Source: Pithys albifrons albifrons (lineage: Eukaryota; Chordata; Aves; Passeriformes; Thamnophilidae). From it: a stretch of DNA of 64,000 nucleotides. The position numbers and the translations under genes were made by a program. Below, piece after piece: positions 24,629 to 36,326 of the stretch. Position 1 is the first letter of the stretch; every line of letters begins with the position of its first letter. The stretch spans positions 34,913,375 through 34,977,374 of the forward strand of contig NC_092497.1 of the NCBI RefSeq assembly GCF_047495875.1, read 5' to 3'. The notes under the pieces are model-generated. The model ran no database searches. It was not told the DNA's origin and was given only the letters and a program-made list of their open reading frames with translations.

Positions 24629-25040
24629 CATAGAATCATGGAGTCATAGAATGGCTTGGGTTGGAAAGGACCCTAAAAATTGTCTAGCTCCAAGTCACTT
24701 GCCCTGGGCAGGGAGACTTTTCACTAGACCAGGTTGCTCAGAGCTACATCTCACCTGGCCGTGAACACTTCCAGGGATGGGGCATCCTCAGCTTCTCTGG
24801 GCAACCAGTTCCAGTGCGTCACCACCTCATAGGAAAGAATTTCTGCCTAATATATAATCTACACCTTCCTTCTTTCATCTGAAGCCATTCCCTGCTGTTC
24901 TGTCACTGCATGCTCTTAGTCTCTCTCCAGCTTTTTTTTAGACTCTCTTCAGGTACTGAAAAGCTACAATTAGGTCACCCTGAAGCCTTCACTTTTCCAG
25001 GCTTAACAATCCCAGTTATCTTGATCTTTCCATCATACTG
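24629..25040 (-). mobile_element. second CR1 LINE 3' fragment, adjacent to the first
   Basis: A new CR1 terminus, TCATAGAATCATGGAGTCATAGAATGG, begins directly after the truncated end of the copy at 24211-24628. It continues GGGTTGGAAAGGACCCT in the same minus orientation. Its body differs clearly from the neighbour (it seems to be another and older CR1 subfamily), so the pair is two separate insertions and not a tandem duplication. Confidence 0.85.
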
Positions 25041-28000
25041 AATAAAGTTTGTAGCTGAAGCTATGAAAAGCTTCAAGCATGGAGTTTGTGGTGCCCATGT
25101 GCTCAGGAGTAGCAAAGTGGGAGACCCTTTAGGAAAATATGTTCTTCTAGATGTACACAGTTATCTCATTGGAGGGGAAGGCCCAAATCCCATCTAGGTC
25201 GTCATTCTTACCTGTGAGAGTCTCCACTGGAAACTTGCTGTAAATGTGCCTAGCCAAGCACAGAAATTGTGGTGTTTAAATGTCTAAATAGAAGACATGC
25301 TATGCATGGATCTGGACTGGAGGATGAACACATGTTCGATTGGAAAAGGTAATAGTTTTGTGTAGTAGGTAATTGAAAATGCAGTGAAATATTTGGGTGT
25401 TTAAATTGTATGGCAGGTCTTAAGAAGTGTCTTTAAAATGTTGTAGAGCTTGGAGAAGAGTGGATTGCTTAGCTGTGGAAGTACAGACACCTGCTGAGAA
25501 AAGCTCTGAAAGGCACAAAAACTCAAGCAGAATTTTTTGGGCTGCAATTTAGAGAGAACAGAAGTGGGCCACCTGCTTCACTTCTGCCATAATCAGGAGA
25601 AAACAGTGGTTTGAATGGCATTTAAGACTTAAACACCATAACCTTTTTTTGAGGTCCTTTCAGTCATAGCTCTGGGGTTATAGCTCTGAGAGCGGTGTTT
25701 TGCTGACTTGCAGGGGATGGCTTGTGTTGTATAGCAAGACTTGTTTTGTGAAGCCCAGTCACTGGTGTTCACAGTCTCTGTTCCTTTGCAGACACTGGAG
25801 GTGCTGTGATATTAGAATAAATGGTAATACAAAGTAAAACCATGTACTTGGGTGATTTAGATTTGTGAGGTAGAAATAAGAGCTAAATACAGGCCTTCCA
25901 GGTAGAACAGAAAAGAGCTGCATTGTTTGCTTCTCTGTCATTTTTGACAGTCATGTTTTATTTCAACCTTTAAGTTCTCACTCAGTTGTAGGATTTTCTT
26001 AGTTCTCACAACTCCAGATGTGAAGTTTTTTTATGGAGTTGAATTTGCTTCACTTTTTCCAGAGTAGGAGTAATGTATTATTAAAAAGGCCATGGAGAAG
26101 TCTTTTAAATAATTAAACAGGTTTTAGTGATAGATGAACTAAGGAGAAAAAAAAAAGAAAGGAAAGAATTGAAATAAAGATGAGCTTTTATTGGTAGTAT
26201 TGTTTGGGGTTTTTTTCTGAGCAGACCTTTTAAAACTGCTGGTTGAGCTCACAGACTACAGGTCACTTTTCTGTCATCTATGTGAGACCACAGATTTAAG
26301 TTTACACAGAAAAAAGGAACCCCTGAACCAAAACTCACTAAAAACCCAAACCAAATCAATACAAAAATAGTTTCATTCATCAATCTCACAGAAGAAAGCT
26401 TAGATTTATCAATTATTCTGTTTGAGGAAAACCCCTCCTGGATGAGTCACAGACTTTTGAATTACATGGGACACTGGATATGTAACCTCTTGAATATTTT
26501 GTTTGTTTATTGTTTTCTAATTATTAAAAGCTGAAAGTAATTTCAAGTGATTTTTCAGTGCTGTTAAAAACTAGAACACCACTTGTTGCAGTTAAAATCT
26601 TTCAAAAACACAGAAGGGATCCACACTGATTTTTTTCAGACTGACACATAAAACTTCATTTTTACTGGAAGTTCAAGTGAAAGTGCAATTAAGGAAGTCC
26701 ATACTCAAGAGGAGAGAAACAGCCAGCACTGAACCAGCTGCCAGGAGCCCTGCTTCTCTGCTAGCCTTACATCCATCATGCATGCTGCTGAACAGGCCTT
26801 ACCTGCATTGTGTGTGTATGTGGCCTGATGGACAACCAGAGTCCATACAGCCTGAGATTTTACTCAAAGAGAAGTTACCAGCTCAAGAGGTGTGATGGGG
26901 TACTGCGTGATTACTGCTGCTGATTCACATGGCCAAGAGACTTTGAAACAGACAAAATAAAGGGCTACCTTGCCCTAACAGGCTCAATTACGTTTATTGT
27001 TGGCTACATTTATAGTTTGCTCACTTGGACTTTTCTGTGTTGGATCTAAACTTCTGTGTATTCTTAGCTGTATTTTTACTTTGCATTTGAGACAGGAATA
27101 TAAAAGTGTCAGGTAGGGGTTTTTTCGAAGACTTAGTTAGTGTTGTACCTTCAGTGAATTTTCCTAAGGATTACAACTTAGTGCTGATGTGCAAATGCTC
27201 ATGTGCAGTGTATATATTTTTAAAAGCTAGTTTATTCTGAGCTTTTGCAATGCACATTACAAATGTGTGGACAGTCAGATCTTTCAAATGGGATTATGAG
27301 CTGTTGTCCATTCTGACAGATGACAGAAGGTTCTGTCCTTGCACAGCATCATCTTCTTCCTCAGGGAAGATTTCCCAAACCATGACTTCCCAAACTGCAT
27401 ATGTTCTTGGATTTTTTGTACAGGTGGTCTGTGATCCTATGTGGTGACTCTAGCATGTGTGATCCATTGATAGGGTTTACCTTAAGCTGCATACAAAACA
27501 CCTCTTATGGTCAATGTGTGTGTAAGACTGTCATACATGACCTTATCTGTATATGCAGGAAAAATTTCTGTTGACTACCAGCAGGTGCTTTATCCATATA
27601 CTGATGGTCATTTCTGCATCGGAAACTACCTGAGTCAGCTCTTGGATCAGTCATAGTCCTGACCCTGCAGCTGCCTGTTCAGAGAGCCCATCGCTTCTGG
27701 TGATAAGTACCCAGGATGGTAGTTGAAGGGATGACTGGTGCCTATCAGTTGTCTTGTGCCCAGGAGGAGTCCAGTGAGGGAATCTCTTTAGGCTGCCTGA
27801 AATTCCTCTATGGAGTGGTCCTATAGCAGTTAGGCAAATGCATTGTTCTGAAGTGAGCAGTTCAGTCAGTTACCTTGCCTCGGGTCACCTTGTCATTTCA
27901 TTTATGCACAATCTGGCAGGGGGCAAGTCCTAGACCACCCAGGTAAGTGCACTGGGTATGTACAGAAGCAGTTACACTAGTACTGCAGCGCTAAGTTAAG

Positions 28001-28428
28001 TTTCATTCCTATATTGATTATAAATTAAATTGCATAGATTGTGCTATGGAATGCAAGTGTGTATACAGTTCTGAGTTGCTTTTATTTTTTCAAACCATCA
28101 AGTTTTAGCACCTGTACTTAAAGCAAATTTAAACAAAGACAACTAATGATCATTAGTTTTCAGCTCCATTCTTTGTGAATATTTATGCCATCTAAAAGTT
28201 GCAGTCTCAGTCTGCATAGGATTTGAATTGTTCAAATCACAGAGGACACTCTGCCACCATGTAGTTGTGCTCAAGGCTGAAAATTACTGCCATAGTCGTG
28301 CTGGTTTGGGCAGTTCTTGTGACAGAATGCATCTGATTACACTTCCATGTTGGACCTTAAGATTCCATAGTGCTTTGACCTTTGCCTAATGTGTATGGGT
28401 ACTTTTGAAAAATAATTCTCGCTAAAAC

Positions 28429-28447
28429 AAATAAATAAATAAATAAA
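28429..28447 (+). repeat. AAAT microsatellite
   Basis: About five tandem AAAT units in intron 2, possibly polymorphic. Nothing else is notable. Confidence 0.8.
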
Positions 28448-28668
28448 ACCTAAAAGCCTTGCTTTATCAAGTTGTTTCCTCTGAGCTAATGTACAAGAAG
28501 ATTTTGTTTGCAATTCCTCTTCCTAAAAGCCTGTAGAAAGATGCTAGTGTCATATAAGTAATGGCCTATTGTTTAAGTGAATCTTGCATTACTGAAGTAT
28601 TTGTTGATTTGTCCACACATTTGATGCTATGCAAAAGCTCTGAATAAACTACCTTTCTTAAGACAGAA

Positions 28669-29550
28669 AGTGCTGTTTAACATCTTTGTGAGTGACATGG
28701 ACAGTGGGATCGAGTGCACCCTCAGCAAATTTGCTGACAACACCAAGTTGTGTGGTGCAGTCGACACGTGAGAGGGAAGAGATGCAACCCAGAAGGACCT
28801 GGACAGGCTTGAGAAGGGGACCCACAAGAACCTTGTGAAGCTCAGTGAGGCCAAGTGCAAGGTGCTGCACCTGGGTCAGGGCAATCCTAAGACAAATACA
28901 AACTCAAGGGAAAAACTCACTGAGAAGAACCCTATGGAGAAGGACTTGGGGATATATTGGTAGGTGAAAGACTGAACGTGAGTTGGCATCAAAAGCAGTG
29001 TGGCCAGGTGGTCAAGGGAAGTAGTTTTCTCTCTCTGCTCCGCTCTGTGAGACCCCAGCTGTAATACTGATTCCAGTTCTGGGGACCCTGACATAAGAAG
29101 CATGTGGACCTGCTGGTGTGAGTTCAGAAGGAGTCCATGAAGATGATCAGAGAACTGGAGTATCTCTTCTATGAAGACAGAGTGAGAGACAGGCTGGGAT
29201 GGAGAAGAGAAGACTCTGTGGAGACTTTTTTGCAGCTTCCCAGTATGTATAGGTGCTACAAGAGAGCTGGAGAGAGACTTTTTACAAGGACATGCAGTGA
29301 CAGGACAAGAGGGAATGGCTTCAGACTGATAAAGAGCAAATTTAGGTTAAATATGAGCTAAAAACTCTTTACTGTGAGGGTGGTGATGCACTAATGCAGT
29401 TTGCCCAGAGCAGCTGTGAAGGCTGTATCCATGTAAGTGTTCAGGTGTTGGCAACAGCTTTGAGCAAAGTAGTCTAGTGGCAGTATGAACTTAGATGATC
29501 TTAAGGTTCCTTCCAACAGAAAATATTCTGTGACTATGATTCTATGATTT
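28669..29550 (+). mobile_element. CR1 LINE 3' fragment (about 0.9 kb)
   Basis: It begins within the reverse transcriptase, with GTTTAACATCTTTGTGAGTGACATGG and the region for the catalytic Asp-Asp box and following residues (CTCAGCAAATTTGCTGACAACACC, where the second Asp is changed to Asn). It runs through the 3'UTR to CTTCCAACAG and the terminal TGTGACTATGATTCTATGATT. Frames are broken by stops. It is on the same strand as APBA1. Confidence 0.88.
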
Positions 29551-32500
29551 CATCCCCTCTGTTCTAGCCTTGTGTGTGTATGATTAAGTCACTCAAAAGT
29601 TACACTCTTATCAGATGATCTGCTGCTAAAAGCACATAAAAACACTGCTTTTATAAAGCAAGACCAAGTGATTGTATTTGAATGCATCAGTGTCAGTTAC
29701 ATGTGTCTTCCTGAGCTATGTAGTAAACAGCTGGTTTGACCTGGATAAGTTAGATGGAACATAATCCTCTCCTCTTACAGGATCTTAAATCCCTCTGCAC
29801 AATAGAAAGGAGGGCTTTTCAGGTGGAATGGGTTGCATGTTAGTCAGAGTCAAACAACCCCAAAACTGAGATGGAGAATTTCTGGATGTACCAGATTGAG
29901 TATCGTAAGAAAAATGTGAGTAGATGCTCGAGAGGAAAAATGGGGTAGCTAACACTTTTTCATTGATGCACTTAAGGAAAAAAAAAGCCTAATCCATTGA
30001 TGGACCTCTGTACCCAATAACAATATGCTTTGCATGAGCTTACCATGTTTGCTCTGACATTTTTTTAGGCTTCTAAAACTTGTTTTATTAATGACAAATG
30101 ACAGCAAAGCAGTCATTAAGTCTTTATTTTATTCTTTATTTAGAGCAGCTACGTAAGTGGTCTATTCACTATGATCTATCAAAATATTTCTTGTTATTGC
30201 TGTGACTACGTTCTTTCTTTGTACCTTATATATATGGTACCTCTAACTGCATTTTGATGTCAAGGTAAACTAAGCCTTTATTCTTGAAAGTGTTAACTTT
30301 TCTGTATGAATGTTTTTGGACATGACAGCTCTTATGTCAGGTCATGTCATGTAGCAAACTTTGTAGGATGTTGGGTAGTTTTTGTTCTTCTTTTTCTTTG
30401 TTCTTTTGGGGTTTTTGTTTTTTGATTTAGTTTGGGGCTTTTTTTCCCCCAGAAATATTTGAGCAGACATTCAGACAGAGCTTACAGAAAGTGTGGGGTT
30501 GTTTACTTCTGATACTTTGTAAATGAAAATAGCTGTCTAAAGACATTTGTAGCGCTACTGGAGTAACTGTTAGTACATTTTAAAAGTTACAAAGTTTCTT
30601 AATGCCAATCACCTGGTTTAAATGAAATCATTAGTTGTTATTCTTCAGTGTATGAATACGAGGTCTTTTAGACATTCTAAAGAGGGGGGCTTTTGTGTGT
30701 GTGGAAACATTTGATACTTAACTTTGTTTCTTCATCTACTGTTTAAAGCTCAATCCTACAATATCTAGATGTCATTATTGAGTTGATAGTATTTTGTGCC
30801 TTTTATATTTAATCTTAACACAGAAATACTGCATAACTATTAAGAATGTGAGCACTATGAAGGCACTTCTGTACATTAATAGGAGTTGCTATTTGTGCAG
30901 TAGTTGCGTCACTATGGCACTGTTAACTCTGGTAATTACACAGCAAGCCAGGGCAGCCTGTCTTTCTTCCACAGCCTCTGCATGAATGCTTGAGGTGCAG
31001 AGAGCAGTTCTTCAGTCTGATGGCATAAGCACATGCAGGCATTCTAGGGACCATTTCACAGCTGTATCTGGTCAGGGGCAGTTTCACAACTGTGTCCCTT
31101 GCAGTTGTAATTAATACAGGGAGATGCAGGGACTATGCTTTTACCTAGGAGTTACACGTGTAAGGAATTGCTTCTTAACTCTTTGGAAGCCTTTATTAGT
31201 TAACTATAATTTTAATACTTAATTACTGTCTGATATAGGCATTCTAAAGGAATGGGTGTAAATCAAAGGAGAAAGGAATTTTGTTTTGTTCCATATCTAA
31301 GAGAAGCTAAAAGAAACTTAGAGGCCTGGCCTTTTGGTGTTGTGTTTAGGGTTTTTGGGGGGGTTTTTTGTACACTTTTTTATAGAATGCAGTGTTTCAG
31401 CTGGAGTGGATGCAGAGCTCTCCTGGACTGGAGCTGCTTCCAATCAGAACACTGGAAATGTAGCCCTTTTGTTGTATGACTTATTGGCATAGAGAAAAGC
31501 CATGTCATGTAACTGTCTAGGAAAAGACAAAAATAGTGGCTGCCTGTTCTGCCATCAGTGTTGAACTGCTCAGCTGGCAAAGCTAGGGCCATGCTCCCCT
31601 TGTGCTGGGTCTATTGGGCCAAATATCCGGCTTGCATAGCTAAATGCTAAACTTTCCTTTGAGGATTCATATTTTGGCTTGAACAGACATGTTTTACAGC
31701 TATCTCCTTAAAATCTGCCTCTAGAAAAGCCTGATGAGTTAAAGCTTTGTACACTCTTTAATTTTGGTCACCTTCACTAATTCCACATTCTGTGTTCTTG
31801 TGTCATACCACCATACCAGGGCCCCCTGCTCTATACTTTACATACCTTGCTACAGTTTTTTAGTGTCACCAGCTTCATTAGGAATTGTCTATGATTAGAA
31901 TATCCTTTCCCAAAGCATTATTTATTGACATACTTGCTGACAGATCATACAAACAATTGGTCCACTGAATTGTTTATGGTGAAAGTAGCAAAATAGGGAA
32001 ATCTGATTTAAAGAGCATGTATAGTACTGGGATCAAAGCATGATTTGTGGAATATTTTCCAAATTTGCACTCTATCTGGAATGAAGAATAACAGTCCTTG
32101 ATTACAATGGTCTTGAGTAGTCATTCAATATACTCATGAATCCTTAAATACATCAGTAATACTCTGCACAGTTTATAGAAGTTGTTTTCTAAGATGATGA
32201 AGTAATATTTATGGACTAGCACTGCAGCCTTTCTTTGCTCAGAATAGATTTGTTTAGCACCTCAGGTAATTGTACCTGAGAACATGTGTGCTTATGGGCA
32301 AGTTGCAGTCTTTTCTTCGCTTTCCCCAATGTGACAACTAAGTAATCTTTAGCCAAATCTGTGTGTTCTGGTTAAACTCAATGCACTCATCTTCCGTCAC
32401 AGCTTATTCCTGAGTGACTTCATCTTTTCTTTCATAGGGTGTCAGAGCTTAGGACATTGGTCTGCATTGCCTGCAGCCTTCAGTAAACTCATAGTCATTT

Positions 32501-32819
32501 GTCTGCATCCTGCAGTCATGTACTCACACAACTGAAAGTCCTGTAGTTGCATCTTAGTTGAATGGTGGCAGCAGGAGTAAATAGTTGTCCCAGTCCAAGT
32601 ACCAGATGATCCTCCATTCATCTGGCAAAAATACTTGACCCACTTTTTGGCTGAATGTTGCCAGTCACTAAGTACAGCTTTTAGTTTTCACAACTGCTAA
32701 GTGTCATACATTACTAACAAATAAGCACAGGTGTCTTTTAACTGTTCAGAATAAGTTCACTGATATATTCAAATGGATCATTATCATAAAAAGCAAGGGT
32801 TCCAACATTTTAAGTGTTT

Positions 32820-32875
32820 GTCTTATTTTTTCTTTTTGTTTTTTCTTTTTGTTTTTTTTCCTTTTTTTTTTTAAT
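32820..32875 (+). repeat. long T-rich tract upstream of exon 3
   Basis: A repeated TTTTTCTTTTTG pattern followed by a pure T run lies 112-167 nt before the exon 3 acceptor. It may act as a binding site for pyrimidine-tract proteins such as PTBP1, or be simple sequence only. Confidence 0.6.
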
Positions 32876-32987
32876 CTCCTTTCCCATCTCTAATTTGATT
32901 AGAGATTGCCAGATTAGAGGAGAATTTGAAAGAAGAATTTTTACATTGGACACTCATAATATTACTTGATTTTCTTGCCATGTCTAG

Positions 32988-33089
32988 TCTCCATCTCCAG
33001 ATTCCTCTTCACCTCGGGGTGCTGAATCATCAAGTAGGCAACATCACCAGGATGTCTGCAGTACAGCAGAGGCCTCCACTAATGAAGAG
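32988..33089 (+). CDS. APBA1: APBA1 exon 3: serine-rich linker before the PTB domain
   Basis: This 102-nt exon (34 codons, phase 0 at both ends) follows TTGCCATGTCTAG and ends at GAG|GTAGAG. It codes a linker starting SPSPDSSSPRGAESSS that joins the CASK-binding region to the PTB domain. The first 16 residues match the human counterpart closely (SPSPGSSSPLGAESSS). The second half (RQHHQDVCSTAEASTNEE) does not align with the human residues recalled for this position, so the linker is evolving quickly. The symmetric length means it can be skipped without a frameshift. The donor (GTAGAG) is weaker than the others in the gene, and a long pyrimidine tract lies about 110 nt upstream. Its position between exons 2 and 4 and its open frame make it a real exon, but constitutive use is unproven. 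Confidence 0.88.
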
Positions 33090-36000
33090 GTAGAGTGAAA
33101 TCTTTTTAAAAGCCACAGTCTTGTTCATGCTGATTATGTTTATGCGTGCTTTAATTTTCCTTGCCCCCTTGTACATGCATAATAATCCCTTTTCTTCTTC
33201 CAGAATTTTAATGAACTTGGAAAGCTGATTTCCCTTTTGCTTTTCCCTTATGCTCCTTTCCCTTATGCTTGCCTGCCTGTCTGACTGAATTTCTAACATA
33301 CAAAAGACTCTTAATCTGGCATGTCTGACTCTTTGTTCAGCTGCCATTAAATTTATTTAACAGGCTGGGAAATATTGATTTACCAAACAGCTAATATGCC
33401 CTCTGTAGCAGAGGCAAAGCAAAGAAGCCCTTTCCCTTTTCCTGTACAGATTATCTCTTCTGACAAAGAAAAGAATATTTCTCAGACAGATGAAAATGTC
33501 CTTAAATTAATTAGGTAGTACATTCTGCTGTTAATATATTTTGTCCTTGTAAAAACTGTCCTGCCAGTGATTCATACTCAGAATTCAGTTCCTGACTCCA
33601 GGCACCTCAGAATAAAGCTACATACTTGCTTCTTTTTTCTTACCCCTCACCCAGCAGTGCTTTACCCTGCAGGAGTTCCACCAACACAAAATGAAAAGTG
33701 TGAGTAGAACCTCTCACAGTGTGAAAAGAAAATGATTGGACATAAAAAGTGTTAGGGTTAGTACAGAATGGCAGGTTCTGTAAAAACAAAAATCTGCTAA
33801 TAGTTGGTTTATTTGCTTCTTGTCTTTTAAACATGAAAGAATCTAGAAACTGTAGAGTAACAAATACCATATTGTTACTGATAGCAGAGCATGAGTTATC
33901 TTCCAGTATTAAAAACCTGATCTACTACAAGTGGAATACTGATTAAAATTGAAACACTAATTAATAGTCCATTCTTTCTTTTTTTCTTTTGTAATTATCA
34001 AGGAATAAGGAAGCTTGCAACCTGTATGTAGTTGTGCCAGTCTGTGTTTGCCTTTAGAAAATAATGAAAATTTTCAAAAGACTGAAGAAACCCATGATTT
34101 TTCATGCACTGAAGTTTCCAACAATAGATCATGCCATTGCTGTACTGTTAGCTTATTAAAGCCTTTAGCCTTCTACAGTACAGATTTTGTCACTTCCAGT
34201 ATATTCTGTATTTTACCAATTTTTAGATATCAGTAAATGTACCCAAAGAAAGAAAACAAACAAGATACTACTTATAGTTTTTAGGACAAGCTTGCACATA
34301 GTGACAGGTGGAGAACCAGGTTTCACAGCAGGATGTGTCAGCTGTTAGTTTTCCTCAGATGGGGAATAATTTCTGCTTTAGTACTTCTAATGCAAGAATA
34401 ACAATGATAAAACAGCCTCATAACTTTTGAGCTTGACTTTTAGGGCTTAGGACAACCTTTTTTTTTAAATACAAATTTTATAATACTAGATGGCAATGAG
34501 ATTATCAAGAGTAATGGGATATTAATGACCTTGGTATTTCATTATTCATGGTAATGTGAAATTAAAAGGTGTAGGTTTCCATCTATTGGTAACTTCATCT
34601 GTTACTTTACTATTTCTGTAGTCATAATAGAATGCCTTTCAACCTGGGTAATGAACAAGAAAAATTAAATTTGTGTGTAAGTTTTTGCAGTAAAGACATA
34701 TATGATGATGGTTTACACCACTCTATCCTAAAAATAAGTTGCCAATTGGTTTGCAGAATAGTTGCTAAATCTGTCACAGACTTTTTTGCTTGTTTGTTTT
34801 TAACAGAGTAAACAGAACTTTGTAAAGAGCATTTATATGCAAAAACTCCCTTTGATGTGTAGGGTATTTGTCCTCTAAGCCTATCAGAGCCCACTGTGTG
34901 AATCTCCTCTTTAGCATTACACAGCAAATATCACAAACAATTGCTAGAGTCTGTATGGATAGGAGGTTCGGTAGGAATGTTGATGTGAGGAGATGAAAGA
35001 GCCACAGATCTGACAAAGCATGTCAGTGTCCTCACAGCAGCTTAAATGCTGTGACAATGGAAAATGATTATTTACATCTTTATTAATGCTGGTACAATAT
35101 CTGATGGACAGATTTCTTGGTTTTGCAGATTAGTGTCACAGCCTTTTGTTTTTATTTTGCAAATTTCATTTTATAACAAGTCAATCATTATTGATTGGAA
35201 AATATTACTTGTTAGATCCATTTTCTATTTCTTACAAAGGAAAAGACTCAGGATTAGTCAATTGACCTGTCACATAATTGTTAGCTTTCTAGTTTTGCCT
35301 GTTTTTTCCATTAATATATAGCCCCTGGTAAGTTGCCTGTCATAAAGAAAAATAATTTGATTTTCTTTTAGCAAAATTATATGAAGCAATCATTGGAGTA
35401 AAATCAGTTGTAAATTCATTAAAGTTTTGTAATCCTTAAAGTGTCCAGAAGTCTTATCAGCATATGGTAGCAGAAGAAACATCCATGGTCTCTATATTGC
35501 CACGCTGAATTTTATTTAATAATTTTTCATATGTGGTTTATCTTATTGTTTATAACAAAATTGTGAGGCTTACTCACTACAAGTTGTAGCCTTCAGTTTT
35601 TTTAAGTGTTAGTCACAGAATTTCACATCATATACGAGTTGGAAGTAAAGTCTTCCTTAGTCAGGATTTTTTTGTTTCTTTACTTTTTATGTAGTTGAAG
35701 CTAACAAATGTGTTTTTACTCTTGATATAGTGTAAGCGTAGGAGATAGTGAGGCCATAGTGAATTCAATGACAGCACAGAACAGAAGTTGCTACATAACC
35801 TGTTAAAATTTAGCAAACTTTGTAGGCTGTGTTAAGGTGAGAGATGCATTCACGAGCAGTCCTAATAATAACAGCGTTTTGTTAATAATAGTTTCAGTCA
35901 TGAATATTAACAGTATGATGCAATTTTTATATTCCTGCATGTATTTATTTGTAGTTGAAAGATCCAATGTCTTTGATATATTATTTACTTTCCTGCATAT

Positions 36001-36286
36001 TTCTTACTAAAAGTATAGCACCTATTTGTAGACAATGCATTAGCAACTGAAGTCTGGGCCTAGCATGCTGCCTGGTGGATAGGCACAAATTAAATATATT
36101 GAATTTTACTCCAGTAAGTGCTTAGATTTCAAAAATACTAACTATAATAATAAGTATGAATAAGTGATGATTTTCCTTTGCTAACAACTGTGACTGATTT
36201 AGGTTTTTGTTTGGTCATAGAGAAATTTTATATGCATATATTTTCATGCTATGTTCTGTTTGAAATCCTTTTTGTCTTAATTACAG
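33090..36286 (+). other. APBA1 intron 3
   Basis: A 3.2-kb AT-rich intron between exons 3 and 4. No recognisable gene or repeat was found apart from a possible 60-bp trace of a CR1 terminus around 35614-35675. Confidence 0.85.
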
Positions 36287-36326
36287 TCCAGGAAAAGCTT
36301 GGCTTCATTTCCAACATACGTTGAAG
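36287..36326 (+). CDS. APBA1: APBA1 exon 4: short linker exon
   Basis: This 40-nt exon follows CTTAATTACAG and ends G|GTAAGA in phase 1. It codes SRKSLASFPTYVE plus the first base of a valine codon completed by the next exon. The peptide is the same as in the human protein. It leads straight into the PTB domain. The size is small but not a multiple of three, so skipping it alone would break the frame. Confidence 0.95.

Larger units (their letters stand above)
20617..32987 (+). other. APBA1 intron 2 (12.4 kb)
   Basis: This intron lies between the large first coding exon and exon 3. It holds three CR1 fragments (24211-24628, 24629-25040, 28669-29550) and an AAAT microsatellite at 28429-28447. 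The rest shows no recognisable gene. One open frame of 112 codons at 23358-23696 is discussed under findings. A strong T-rich tract (32820-32875) lies about 110 nt before exon 3. Confidence 0.85.
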
